This document shows positions 1 through 6,736 of a stretch of 64,000 nucleotides of DNA, one piece after another. The position numbers and the translations under genes were made by a program. Origin of the DNA: Bryobacteraceae bacterium (lineage in GTDB: Bacteria; Acidobacteriota; Terriglobia; Bryobacterales; Bryobacteraceae); assembly GCA_041394945.1 (NCBI GenBank), contig JAWKHH010000001.1, forward strand, positions 558,001-622,000. The letters run 5' to 3'. How positions within the stretch are numbered: the first letter of the stretch is position 1; each line of letters opens with the position of its first letter. The notes below the pieces were generated by a model. It was given only the letters and a program-made list of their open reading frames with translations, was not told the DNA's origin and searched no databases.

Positions 1-381
1 CGGGCGGATCCCGATGCCCTGCCCCGGCCCCACGCAGACCCGCGCCGTGCCCTTAAAGAAGCTCTCCGGACGATTGCCGCTATTGAAAACGTATGCGTAG
101 AAGCCCTCGCGCGTGTTGTGCTCCGAGTCGCGGAACTGGGCGCTCATCTCGTAGGTGCAGCCGCACGCCCACACCTCGCGCGGATGGATCGGGATGATCG
201 GCGCAAGCTGCTCGGCGTGCGCGGAGGCCTGCCGCCTGGCCAGAGTCACGAGCGAGGTTTCGGTAACTTCAGAGCGGCGGATCAATTCCTGGATCGTGTA
301 GTCCGGAATGGGATAAGCCAAACCGCCTTCCCAGATCGCAGCCGTAACTTTGCTGCGCCAGTGAACTTGGGTCAGTTGCAT
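1..381 (-). CDS. FAH-family dehydratase/hydrolase, N-terminal part (cut by window edge)
   Basis: An open frame of 127 codons runs leftwards from ATG at 381 and leaves the window without a stop, so only the N-terminal part is present. It starts MQLTQVHW, has VWACGCTYEMSA at about residues 70-81, and ends in the block FFKGTAR..GPGQGIGIRP, which is typical of the fumarylacetoacetate-hydrolase-like 2-keto-3-deoxy-pentonate dehydratases of oxidative pentose pathways. Those enzymes turn a 2-keto-3-deoxy sugar acid into 2-oxoglutarate semialdehyde. The next gene upstream on the same strand, 21 bases away, is an aldehyde dehydrogenase of the type that oxidises exactly that semialdehyde, which supports the assignment. 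No strong ribosome site is seen. Other FAH-family activities (acylpyruvase, oxaloacetate decarboxylase) cannot be excluded because the catalytic part lies outside the window. Confidence 0.78.
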   Translation of the reverse strand, partial: MQLTQVHWRSKVTAAIWEGGLAYPIPDYTIQELIRRSEVTETSLVTLARRQASAHAEQLAPIIPIHPREVWACGCTYEMSAQFRDSEHNTREGFYAYVFNSGNRPESFFKGTARVCVGPGQGIGIRP

Positions 382-402
382 CTTTTGTTGTCGCTTGTCC
401 GG

Positions 403-1848
403 TTAGTACTTCAGATAGATCGTCTTATAATCGCTGTAGAAATCCATGGCCGCCGGCCCTTGCTCCTTCGGTCCGAAGCTGGAGTCCTTTGTGCCGCCGA
501 AGGGAAGTTGATACTCGACGCCAGCGCTCGGGAGATTCACGGTGAGCAGGCCGGCCTCCATGCGATAGACGAAGTCGAAGGTGCGGGAAAGATTGGTCGT
601 CTGAATGGACGCGGAAAGGCCAAAGGGAATATTGTTGGCGATCCGCATCGCATCGTCGAAATCCTTGGCGCGCATCACGGCCAGCACGGGTCCAAAGATC
701 TCCTCCTGCGCGAGACGCATTTCTTCCGTCACGCCGGCGAAGATGGTCGGCTCCACGAAAAAGCCCTTGTCGTAGGCGCCGCCGGTGATTCGATTGCCGC
801 CAACGAGCGGTTCGCCGGCTTCCTTGCGGCCGATCTCGATGTAGCGCAAGTTGGTGTCGAGCTGATCCTGGTCGATGGCCGGGCCGATGTCGATGCCCGC
901 CTCCATGCCGTTGCCCACCTTGAGCTTCTTCGTCCGTTCCACCAGCGCAGCGACGAACTTGTCGTAGATCGAGTCCTCCACGATGGCGCGGCTGGTGGCG
1001 GTGCACTTCTGGCCGGTTGAGAAGAAGGCGGCGTTGGCCACGTTCTCGACGGCGGAGTTCAGGTCGCAGTCGCCCAACACGATGGTCGGATTCTTGCCGC
1101 CCATCTCGAGCTGAATCCGCAGGCGGCGCTTGGACGCCTCGCCGTGCAGCCACTGTCCCACCTCGCAGGACCCTGTAAAGGAGACAGCCTTCAGGGGTTT
1201 TGCGTTCACCAATGCGTTACCGATCGTGCCGCCGGAGCCGGCGACGAAGTTCACCACGCCTTTCGGAACCCCTGCCTCATGGCAGGCCTCCACGAGACGC
1301 CACGCGCTCAACGGCGACGCCGAAGCCGGCTTCAGCACCACGGTGTTGCCGCAAATCAGCGCCGGGGCGAGCTTCCACGCGGGAATGGCGCTCGGGAAGT
1401 TCCACGGCGTCACAAGGCCCACCACGCCGATCGGCTTGCGCAGCGCGAACATGTGGACCCGGTCGCGCTCGCTCGGAACCAGCATCCCCGGCATGCGCGA
1501 TCCTTCGCCAGCGAAGTACCGGAAAATATTGATCGCGCGGCGGACCTCGCCCTTCGCCTCGGGCAGCGTCTTGCCCTCTTCGCGCGTCATTTCCGCGCCG
1601 AGTTGTTCGAACTGGCGATCGAGAATATCCGCTACCTTGTTGAGGAGCGCGCCGCGCGCCGGGCCGGTCATGCCCGCCCACTTCGGGAACGCTTCTTCGG
1701 CGGCCGCCGCCGCCCGTTCGACATCGGCGGGCGTGGCCTTGCCGAACAAGCCTACAACTTCATCCGTGTTTGCGGGGTTCCGATTCTCGAATGTCGCCCC
1801 TTCGATCCACTCGCCGTTAACGTAGTTCTTGAAGACAGGTGTGCTCAT
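403..1848 (-). CDS. NAD(P)-dependent aldehyde dehydrogenase, 2,5-dioxovalerate (2-oxoglutarate semialdehyde) type
   Basis: This 481-residue cytosolic protein has the normal length for the ALDH superfamily. It shows the PWNFP motif at 148-152, FTGS at 224-227, the general-base glutamate E248 in LEMGGKNP, and the nucleophile C282 in TGQKCTATS. The GQKCTATSR form is typical of 2-oxoglutarate-semialdehyde dehydrogenases. The ATG at 1848 was chosen because MSTPVFKNYVNGEW is a standard ALDH N-terminus; the open frame continues upstream to 2064 but that extension has no family similarity. It lies 21 bases before the FAH-family gene, and together they would convert a 2-keto-3-deoxy pentonate to 2-oxoglutarate (Weimberg-type pathway). 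Substrate choice is inferred from this context; a succinate-semialdehyde dehydrogenase is the main alternative. Confidence 0.9.
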   Translation of the reverse strand: MSTPVFKNYVNGEWIEGATFENRNPANTDEVVGLFGKATPADVERAAAAAEEAFPKWAGMTGPARGALLNKVADILDRQFEQLGAEMTREEGKTLPEAKGEVRRAINIFRYFAGEGSRMPGMLVPSERDRVHMFALRKPIGVVGLVTPWNFPSAIPAWKLAPALICGNTVVLKPASASPLSAWRLVEACHEAGVPKGVVNFVAGSGGTIGNALVNAKPLKAVSFTGSCEVGQWLHGEASKRRLRIQLEMGGKNPTIVLGDCDLNSAVENVANAAFFSTGQKCTATSRAIVEDSIYDKFVAALVERTKKLKVGNGMEAGIDIGPAIDQDQLDTNLRYIEIGRKEAGEPLVGGNRITGGAYDKGFFVEPTIFAGVTEEMRLAQEEIFGPVLAVMRAKDFDDAMRIANNIPFGLSASIQTTNLSRTFDFVYRMEAGLLTVNLPSAGVEYQLPFGGTKDSSFGPKEQGPAAMDFYSDYKTIYLKY

Positions 1849-1939
1849 GGTGAATGTTTTGTACCGCACCATTCTATCAGGCACACCCACCGCTGGCAGT
1901 ACGGGAACGGCGCACGGTCCACCGCGCGGCGCCGCGGGC

Positions 1940-2566
1940 CTACTTCTTGTTTCGGGCCACCACGCGATTCTTGATCTTTTCGTACGCGGACTCCGGCACG
2001 ATGCCCTTGGAGACCAGTTCGTCCTTCCGATGATAGGGCCGGCCGGCCACGATCTTGGCGGCATAGGCGTCGCCGATGCCCGGCAGTCTTTCGAGTTCCT
2101 TCTCGCTGGCGCTATTCAGGTCCAGCATGCCGGCTTTCTTCATCGTCTTGCCGGCGGTTTCCAGGCCGGAGCCGGTGGCCCCGGCGGCGGTACGTCCGGC
2201 GACTTCAGCGCCATCCGCGGTCTTCCCGGCCACGGTCTTGGCGCCGCCAGCAGTGGTCTTGGCTCCCTCGGCGGTCTTGCCCGCCACCGTCTTCGAGGCA
2301 TCGGCGGTCTTGCCGGCCACCGTTTTCGACGTATCCGCCGTCTTCCCGGCGACGGTCTTGGACGTGTCCGCCGTCTTTCCCGCCACTTCCTTCGAGGTTT
2401 CCTTGGTTTTCGCCGCGGCGTCCTTCGTTGTCTCGACCGTCTTGTCCTTGGCCTTTTCGAGGGCGCCGCCGACCTTCTCAATTACCTTCTTCGGTTTGGA
2501 TGTGGCGCCGGTCTCCTGGGCAGTTGCAAGGCCGACAGAAAGGAAGAGGATCCAGAGGGATTTCAT
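1940..2566 (-). CDS. Secreted protein with 11-residue LEA-like repeats and a C-terminal helix-hairpin-helix domain
   Basis: This is a 208-residue protein. Residues 1-17 (MKSLWILFLSVGLATAQ) form a signal peptide, so the ATG at 2566 is preferred over an in-frame ATG 36 bases upstream. The middle is low-complexity Lys/Ala/Thr sequence with about five to six copies of an 11-residue unit of the form KTVAGKTADTS, like LEA-type amphipathic repeats. The last ~60 residues (LNSASEKELERLPGIGDAYAAKIV and onward) are a ComEA-like helix-hairpin-helix, a fold that binds DNA without sequence specificity. The combination suggests an exported DNA-binding or cell-surface protein, but no function is established. 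A -10-like TATCGT lies 7 bases before the start. The gene is divergent from the permease at 2630. Confidence 0.8.
   Translation of the reverse strand: MKSLWILFLSVGLATAQETGATSKPKKVIEKVGGALEKAKDKTVETTKDAAAKTKETSKEVAGKTADTSKTVAGKTADTSKTVAGKTADASKTVAGKTAEGAKTTAGGAKTVAGKTADGAEVAGRTAAGATGSGLETAGKTMKKAGMLDLNSASEKELERLPGIGDAYAAKIVAGRPYHRKDELVSKGIVPESAYEKIKNRVVARNKK
2200..2395 (-). repeat. In-frame tandem repeats of about 33 bp inside the LEA/HhH gene
   Basis: On the minus strand the coding sequence repeats a unit of 33 bases that encodes variants of KTVAGKTADTS. Three consecutive units are nearly identical at the protein level and more divergent copies flank them. Third-position differences between units show that the repeats are old enough to have drifted at DNA level while the protein pattern was kept. 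Confidence 0.7.
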
Positions 2567-2573
2567 ACCTCGA

Positions 2574-2579
2574 ACGATA
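2574..2579 (-). promoter_or_regulatory. -10-like TATCGT just upstream of the LEA/HhH gene
   Basis: Read on the minus strand, TATCGT ends 7 bases before the ATG at 2566. This spacing would place transcription start at or next to the start codon. No convincing -35 is visible, so this is a weak call supported mainly by the same arrangement at other genes in the window. Confidence 0.35.
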
Positions 2580-2629
2580 GCAGCCGCATGACGCGGCGGC
2601 AAGGGCCGGGTGCTATCCTGACTGTCGCG

Positions 2630-3697
2630 TTGCAGCTTGGGAACGAGTCCACGAATCAGCGCGCCACCTGGGTGCTATTGGCGCTCACGGCGGGAGCGCT
2701 CTACCTCTGCTACCTGCTGGCGGCTCCATTCCTCACCGCGATCGCGGCGGCGACGATCCTGGCGGTGGCGTTCTTCCCGTTCCATCGCGCCATCGAAGCG
2801 CGATTGGCGCGGCCCGGGCCGGCGGCAATGCTCAGTACGGTGGCGGTTCTGCTGATGGTGCTGGTGCCGGCGGTGGCCATCGGCGCAACGGCGGTGCGGG
2901 AACTGCGCGACGGATACGCGGAGCTTTCGCGGCGCGGTTCGGGCGAAGGCGGGGTTGTCCAGTACCTCGAAAATGTTCTGTCGGTCCCGCTGGGGCGCGT
3001 GGCGGATTGGACGGGCATCCCGGCCGAAGAGATCCGCGACGAGGTGGAAGGAAAGCTCGGGCAGGCCGCTACCGCGACGATCCGGTTTCTGACACAATCG
3101 CTCGCGTCGCTAGGCGCAGGACTCTTCCAAGGCGTGGCGGCGTTCTTCACTCTGTTCTTCCTGTTCCGCGACGGCCCGCGATGGCTCGAGCGAGGAGAGA
3201 AATTGCTGCCGTTGGACCCGCCGGTGACGGCGCGCATCCTCTCCGAAATCTCGCAGTCGATCATCGCGAATCTGTACGGCGTAGTGGCCGTAGCCGGAGC
3301 CCAAGGACTCCTGCTCGCCGTGGGGTTCATGATCGCCGGAATCCCTTCGCCGGTGTTATGGGGCGTGGTGACGGCGTTCACCAGCCTGATTCCGATGGTG
3401 GGTTCGGGTGCGGTCTGGCTGCCGGCGGGACTGTGGCTGCTCGCTTCCGGAAGCACCGGCAAGGGGATTTTTCTGCTCATCTGGGGCGGGGTGCTCGTGG
3501 CCGGATGCGACAACGTCGTGCGTCCACTGGTGATCGGCGGGCGCACACACCTGAACCCGCTGCTGATCTTCTTCAGCCTGCTCGGCGGGATCCCGCTGTT
3601 CGGGCTGATGGGGTTGTTTCTCGGACCGGTGATTGTGTCGGTGACGATCGTGCTGCTTGGGCTTGTGGAGCGGGAGCGCCTCAGCGGGCACTTGTAA
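2630..3697 (+). CDS. AI-2E family / PerM-type membrane permease
   Basis: The protein has about 355 residues with the AI-2E/PerM layout. A pair of N-terminal membrane helices (WVLLALTAGALYLCYLLAAPF and the next segment) is followed by a third helix, then a soluble stretch of about 100 residues, then a cluster of C-terminal helices. The conserved FFLFRDGP after the soluble region, GIPSPVLWGVVTAFTSLIPMVG and the DNVVRPLVIGGRTHLNPLLIFFSLLGG block are diagnostic. Members export autoinducer-2 or act as ion-coupled transporters; the substrate here is unknown. The start is uncertain: TTG at 2630 sits 10 bases after a TATCCT -10-like element and gives a normal N-terminus, while an in-frame ATG at 2588 lies only 22 bases from the divergent gene. 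The 3' end overlaps the convergent gene by 17 bases. Confidence 0.85.
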   Translation: MQLGNESTNQRATWVLLALTAGALYLCYLLAAPFLTAIAAATILAVAFFPFHRAIEARLARPGPAAMLSTVAVLLMVLVPAVAIGATAVRELRDGYAELSRRGSGEGGVVQYLENVLSVPLGRVADWTGIPAEEIRDEVEGKLGQAATATIRFLTQSLASLGAGLFQGVAAFFTLFFLFRDGPRWLERGEKLLPLDPPVTARILSEISQSIIANLYGVVAVAGAQGLLLAVGFMIAGIPSPVLWGVVTAFTSLIPMVGSGAVWLPAGLWLLASGSTGKGIFLLIWGGVLVAGCDNVVRPLVIGGRTHLNPLLIFFSLLGGIPLFGLMGLFLGPVIVSVTIVLLGLVERERLSGHL

Positions 3698-4796
3698 GGC
3701 GCCGGATTTCCTCGACGAGCGTCTTGAGTCCTTTGCGGCGGTAGAGATTCACCAGCCGCTGTTCCTCGGCCGATGAGATGCCTGCGCCGCGGATCGAACT
3801 CCGCGAGGGCACCCACACCGAGCCGTCGGCGAATTCCACCTGGCTGACAAAACCGGTGATGCCTCCGATGGTGAGCGGGGCTCCGGAGGAGTCGGCGAAG
3901 CGCAACGCGTCGCGCTCGGCGATTTCGGTCCTGGCGCCCGGGGCGAGGTCCTTTTGCGCCGGGAGGGACCCGGCATGGAACTGACGGCCGCGGGCGTCCT
4001 TCACCAGCCAGCCGATCTCGAAGTAGCGCACCGCCTGGCGGGACTTGTTGATCACCTCGATTTGCGGACCGCGCGCCTCGGCGCCAGCCAGGTGAGCAAT
4101 GCCGGAGAGAGGCTCCACCGGCGCGTCCGGGAAGCGCAGGAAAGCGAACTCCACGTCGCGGCCGGCGGCGACGTTGGTGGCGCGGCCGTTCCGGGCAAGC
4201 TGCAAGTCGACGCGCGGCGTCTCCGCCTGCCGCGCCATGGCGGCGAGCATTTCTTCCTGAAGCGCTTTCTCGCCCTTAGCCTGGAGCACTTCGAGAAGGT
4301 AACGGCGGTCGCGGCGCGCTTCCATCTCGAAGGCGGTCATCATCCGGCGCGAATCGAGATGATTGGGGCCGTAGAATCCAAGGTCGTCGAACAGGACGCC
4401 GTCGAGCGTCATCTCCACGGCGGCTCCGGCGCCGGGCGTCACCGGCCGAAGCAGGCGCAGTTCCACGCGCAGGGGGAAGGTTTCGTTCGGGCCGACGTCG
4501 AGGCTCGCCTTTGTGACCGACGCGCGTCCACCCGGCGAAGCGTCGCGGGACTGCACCATCCACGTGATGCCGCGAATCCGCCGTCCGCTCGTGTTCTTGA
4601 GCGTGAGAGCCGTGTTGAGCTGAATCAGCAGCGCGCTGCCCCGTTCCTGGGAGCGGGAATCGTCCCAGTCAGCCGAAAGCAGGGACACCGGCGAATCGGC
4701 GGCGAGGTTCACCTTTACCGAGCTTCGCTGCTGGGCGGGCGCGGTGGCGGCGCAGGCCAACAGAAGCGGGAGAACGGCGTTACTCCGAATAGACAC
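3681..4796 (-). CDS. Secreted protein of unknown function, third gene of an ECF sigma / anti-sigma operon
   Basis: This 371-residue protein has a clear signal peptide (MSIRSNAVLPLLLACAATAPAQQ). I do not recognise the family. The body is predicted beta-rich, with segments that read like Ig-like surface domains (LTLKNTSGRRIRGITWMVQ; IEVINKSRQAVRYFEIGWLVKD), both describing a 'conserved residue pair after N-x-S' pattern. Between them is a helical, charged segment around residues 150-200. The C-terminal 40 residues (SSAEEQRLVNLYRRKGLKTLVEEIRRL) are helical. It overlaps the anti-sigma gene upstream by 17 bases, so it is probably co-transcribed and regulated by the sigma factor at 5421-5996. It may be the envelope component sensed or maintained by that system; this is inference from position only. 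Confidence 0.7.
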   Translation of the reverse strand: MSIRSNAVLPLLLACAATAPAQQRSSVKVNLAADSPVSLLSADWDDSRSQERGSALLIQLNTALTLKNTSGRRIRGITWMVQSRDASPGGRASVTKASLDVGPNETFPLRVELRLLRPVTPGAGAAVEMTLDGVLFDDLGFYGPNHLDSRRMMTAFEMEARRDRRYLLEVLQAKGEKALQEEMLAAMARQAETPRVDLQLARNGRATNVAAGRDVEFAFLRFPDAPVEPLSGIAHLAGAEARGPQIEVINKSRQAVRYFEIGWLVKDARGRQFHAGSLPAQKDLAPGARTEIAERDALRFADSSGAPLTIGGITGFVSQVEFADGSVWVPSRSSIRGAGISSAEEQRLVNLYRRKGLKTLVEEIRRLTSAR

Positions 4797-5424
4797 GGTG
4801 AATCGTTACCTCGGAACCGTCTTCATCCACATAGCGGGCGTTGAGCGAACCCTGCATGCTGGCAGTGACGCCGCGCGGACCGGCGTCATCCTCGGCGGCA
4901 AGCGCCAGCGCCTGTCCATCCTGTTCCACGCCGATACCGCCGAGCGTCGCCTTGAGCACCACTTCCCCCGGGGCTTCCTTCGCCGGCTCTGACTTCACCT
5001 GCTCGGCAAGCACGCGCAACGGACCGCTCAAGGCCACCGGCGTTTCGGGATTGTAGGTGCGGTGGTACCACCAGATGACACTGCCGGCAAGCATCAATAT
5101 GCTGGCCATCACCACGGCCGCCCGCCACAGATGCGACGGCTCCGGCTGCCGCGGTTCGCCGACGATCTCGCCAGCGGCGAGCCCCAGCCGGATATTGGCG
5201 GTCATGTCGGCGGCCACGCGTTCCCAGTCCAGCCCGGCCGGGATAGCGTCTTCGAAGCGCTGCCCGCGCAGATGCGTGCGTGCCTGTCGAAACGTTTCCA
5301 GTTCGCGGCGGCAGTCCTCGCACCGCGCCAGATGCCAGCGGATTCCAATCCGGGCGCCCGGCGCCAGGTCTCCCGAAAGAAACAGCGCGAGATCGGCACG
5401 GACGGGATGGCGGCGGCCGGTCAT
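4780..5424 (-). CDS. Membrane anti-sigma factor with zinc-binding (ZAS) motif
   Basis: This 214-residue protein starts at ATG 5424, whose first bases overlap the sigma-factor stop (4-base overlap). The N-terminal domain carries the H-x3-C-x2-C signature of zinc anti-sigma factors at H31, C35 and C38 (HLARCEDC). One membrane helix lies at about 101-119 (RAAVVMASILMLAGSVIWW), followed by an extracytoplasmic domain of about 95 residues. The expected role is to hold the neighbouring ECF sigma factor inactive at the membrane until the outer domain senses a signal. Coupling to the sigma gene and overlap with the secreted protein downstream indicate one transcript. Confidence 0.88.
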   Translation of the reverse strand: MTGRRHPVRADLALFLSGDLAPGARIGIRWHLARCEDCRRELETFRQARTHLRGQRFEDAIPAGLDWERVAADMTANIRLGLAAGEIVGEPRQPEPSHLWRAAVVMASILMLAGSVIWWYHRTYNPETPVALSGPLRVLAEQVKSEPAKEAPGEVVLKATLGGIGVEQDGQALALAAEDDAGPRGVTASMQGSLNARYVDEDGSEVTIHRVYSE

Positions 5425-5996
5425 GGCTTGCGATTCCTTTCGAAGTACCGCTTGAACTTCACGCGCGCGTTTGCGATGTGGCTGCGGACGGTGGCCTTGG
5501 AGCACTGCAGCATCCGCGCCACCTCTTCCGCCGGCAGGTCCTCCACGTCCCGCAGCACCAGGGCGGCGCGCTCGCGGTCACTCAATGAATCGAGACCGCC
5601 GCGGAGGAAATCCCGCTGCTCGGCGCGGAGCAGACGCTGTTCGGGACTTTCGGCGCCGGAAACGGCCACCGGTTCCGGAAGATCGTCCAAATCCGAAAAG
5701 CTCACCCGGCCGTGCTTTCGGAGAAAGTCGATCGCGGTGTTGCTCGCGATACGCGACAGCCAATGCCCGGCCTTGGCGGGATCCTTGATCTGGTCAGACC
5801 TCTGCAGCGCCTTGATAAAGACCTCTTGCGTAAGGTCCTGGGCGTCTTCCACGCTGCCGACGACGCGATAGATCTGTAGGAAGATGCGGCGGAGGTTCTC
5901 CTGAATGAACTGACTGCGCCAGTCCTCCGGAGCGTGAACCTGAGATCGTTCGAGTTCGCTCATTCGATCCTCGAGGTATCGGGACGCGACCATCAT
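5421..5996 (-). CDS. ECF-type RNA polymerase sigma factor
   Basis: The protein has about 191 residues. Region 2 includes the -10-recognition motif (DAQDLTQEVFIKALQR) and region 4 is a helix-turn-helix (LSDRERAALVLRDVEDLPAEEVARMLQCSKATVRSHIANAR). The linker is short and there is no extra C-terminal domain. The start is ambiguous: ATG at 5996 or 5993, or ATG at 5963 (MSELERSQ) nearer the sigma-2 domain; the longer open frame to 6146 is low-complexity and unlikely. It is the first gene of sigma / anti-sigma / secreted-protein and overlaps the anti-sigma gene by 4 bases, which keeps their translation in step. Confidence 0.9.
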   Translation of the reverse strand: MMVASRYLEDRMSELERSQVHAPEDWRSQFIQENLRRIFLQIYRVVGSVEDAQDLTQEVFIKALQRSDQIKDPAKAGHWLSRIASNTAIDFLRKHGRVSFSDLDDLPEPVAVSGAESPEQRLLRAEQRDFLRGGLDSLSDRERAALVLRDVEDLPAEEVARMLQCSKATVRSHIANARVKFKRYFERNRKP

Positions 5997-6075
5997 CCTA
6001 TCAGCTTTGACGGCGGAAGGGGCCGAAGCGTGGAGGGGATGCGTGGGGGGAGGTCCGCGGAGGGGAGATGAACCG

Positions 6076-6106
6076 GCCGGCGCCAGGGGGCGAGCCGGGC
6101 GCCGGC
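6076..6106. repeat. GC-rich inverted repeat in the sigma-factor upstream region
   Basis: A 9-bp perfect stem (GCCGGCGCC-type arms at 6076-6084 and 6098-6106) with a 13-base loop lies in the 175-base intergenic stretch upstream of the sigma operon. No T-tract follows on either strand, so it is not a good intrinsic terminator. It could be a regulatory or transcript-stability element. Confidence 0.45.
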
Positions 6107-6138
6107 GATTGGTTCGTTCCTTCGTTTTCGATCCTCCG

Positions 6139-6160
6139 CAAGGCACCCGAAGTGCCCTTG
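6139..6160 (-). terminator. Hairpin just downstream of the Spy/CpxP-like gene
   Basis: The sequence CAAGGCAC, five-base loop, GTGCCcTTG forms an 8-bp stem with one bulged base, 12 bases after the stop of the minus-strand gene at 6172. The following bases on the minus strand lack a real U-tract, so termination efficiency is doubtful. Confidence 0.4.
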
Positions 6161-6171
6161 TTATGAATCGC

Positions 6172-6582
6172 TTAGTTCGGATTCTTCATGTCCGCCTCGT
6201 CGCGCGAACTCCCCACCATCTCCCGGCGCAACTTGATGTAGTCGTCGAACTTCTTGTTCTGCTCCGGATTCAGCAAGCGGCGGATCTCGGCATCCTCGCT
6301 CGCACGGATCCTGACAAGTTCGAGACGCTGCGCCTCGGTGAGCTTTTCGAGCTCCGCCACCGCCTTGCCGTCCTTGGCGAAGCGGGCGCGCCGGAGCCGC
6401 CGCATGTCCGTGTTGCGTTCGCCGCGTTTCACGGCGAACTGCTTCCGGTAGCGTGCCTGGATCTCCTTCACCTGCCGCGCCTGCTCCATGTTGAGACCGA
6501 GGGCGGTCTCAAGCGGCGCATCGGCGAGAGCGGCGCCACCGAGGGCGAGCAGTCCGGCGATCACAATCGTATAGAATCTCAT
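6172..6582 (-). CDS. Periplasmic Spy/CpxP-like (LTXXQ-type) protein
   Basis: This 136-residue protein has a signal peptide (MRFYTIVIAGLLALGGAALA) and an all-helical body. Paired LTxxQ-like motifs (LNMEQARQV; LTEAQRLELVRI; LNPEQNKKFDDY) are the hallmark of the Spy/CpxP/CnrR-like family of periplasmic chaperones and metal-stress sensors. ATG 6582 was chosen because AAGGAG lies 7 bases upstream and the signal peptide starts there; an ATG 24 bases further up lacks both. It is divergent from the CadC-like regulator at 6737 and may be under its control, which is only a positional inference. Confidence 0.8.
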   Translation of the reverse strand: MRFYTIVIAGLLALGGAALADAPLETALGLNMEQARQVKEIQARYRKQFAVKRGERNTDMRRLRRARFAKDGKAVAELEKLTEAQRLELVRIRASEDAEIRRLLNPEQNKKFDDYIKLRREMVGSSRDEADMKNPN

Positions 6583-6718
6583 TCCGTTCTCCTTGGTATT
6601 TCCCACCGGCGCCCAGGCCGGCGTCTTCGTCGAGTATGTGACCGGCGCGTTCGGAACGTGAATGGTGGAAGCGTCCGAATGTCCTTACAAAAACCTTCGT
6701 TTGGCTGTAAGAGATTGG

Positions 6719-6724
6719 TAAAAT
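6719..6724 (+). promoter_or_regulatory. -10-like TAAAAT upstream of the CadC-like regulator
   Basis: TAAAAT ends 12 bases before the GTG start. A poor -35 (TTCGTT, 6696-6701) lies 17 bases upstream of it. The very short distance suggests a leader of only a few bases. Confidence 0.4.
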
Positions 6725-6736
6725 CAACGAACTGGC

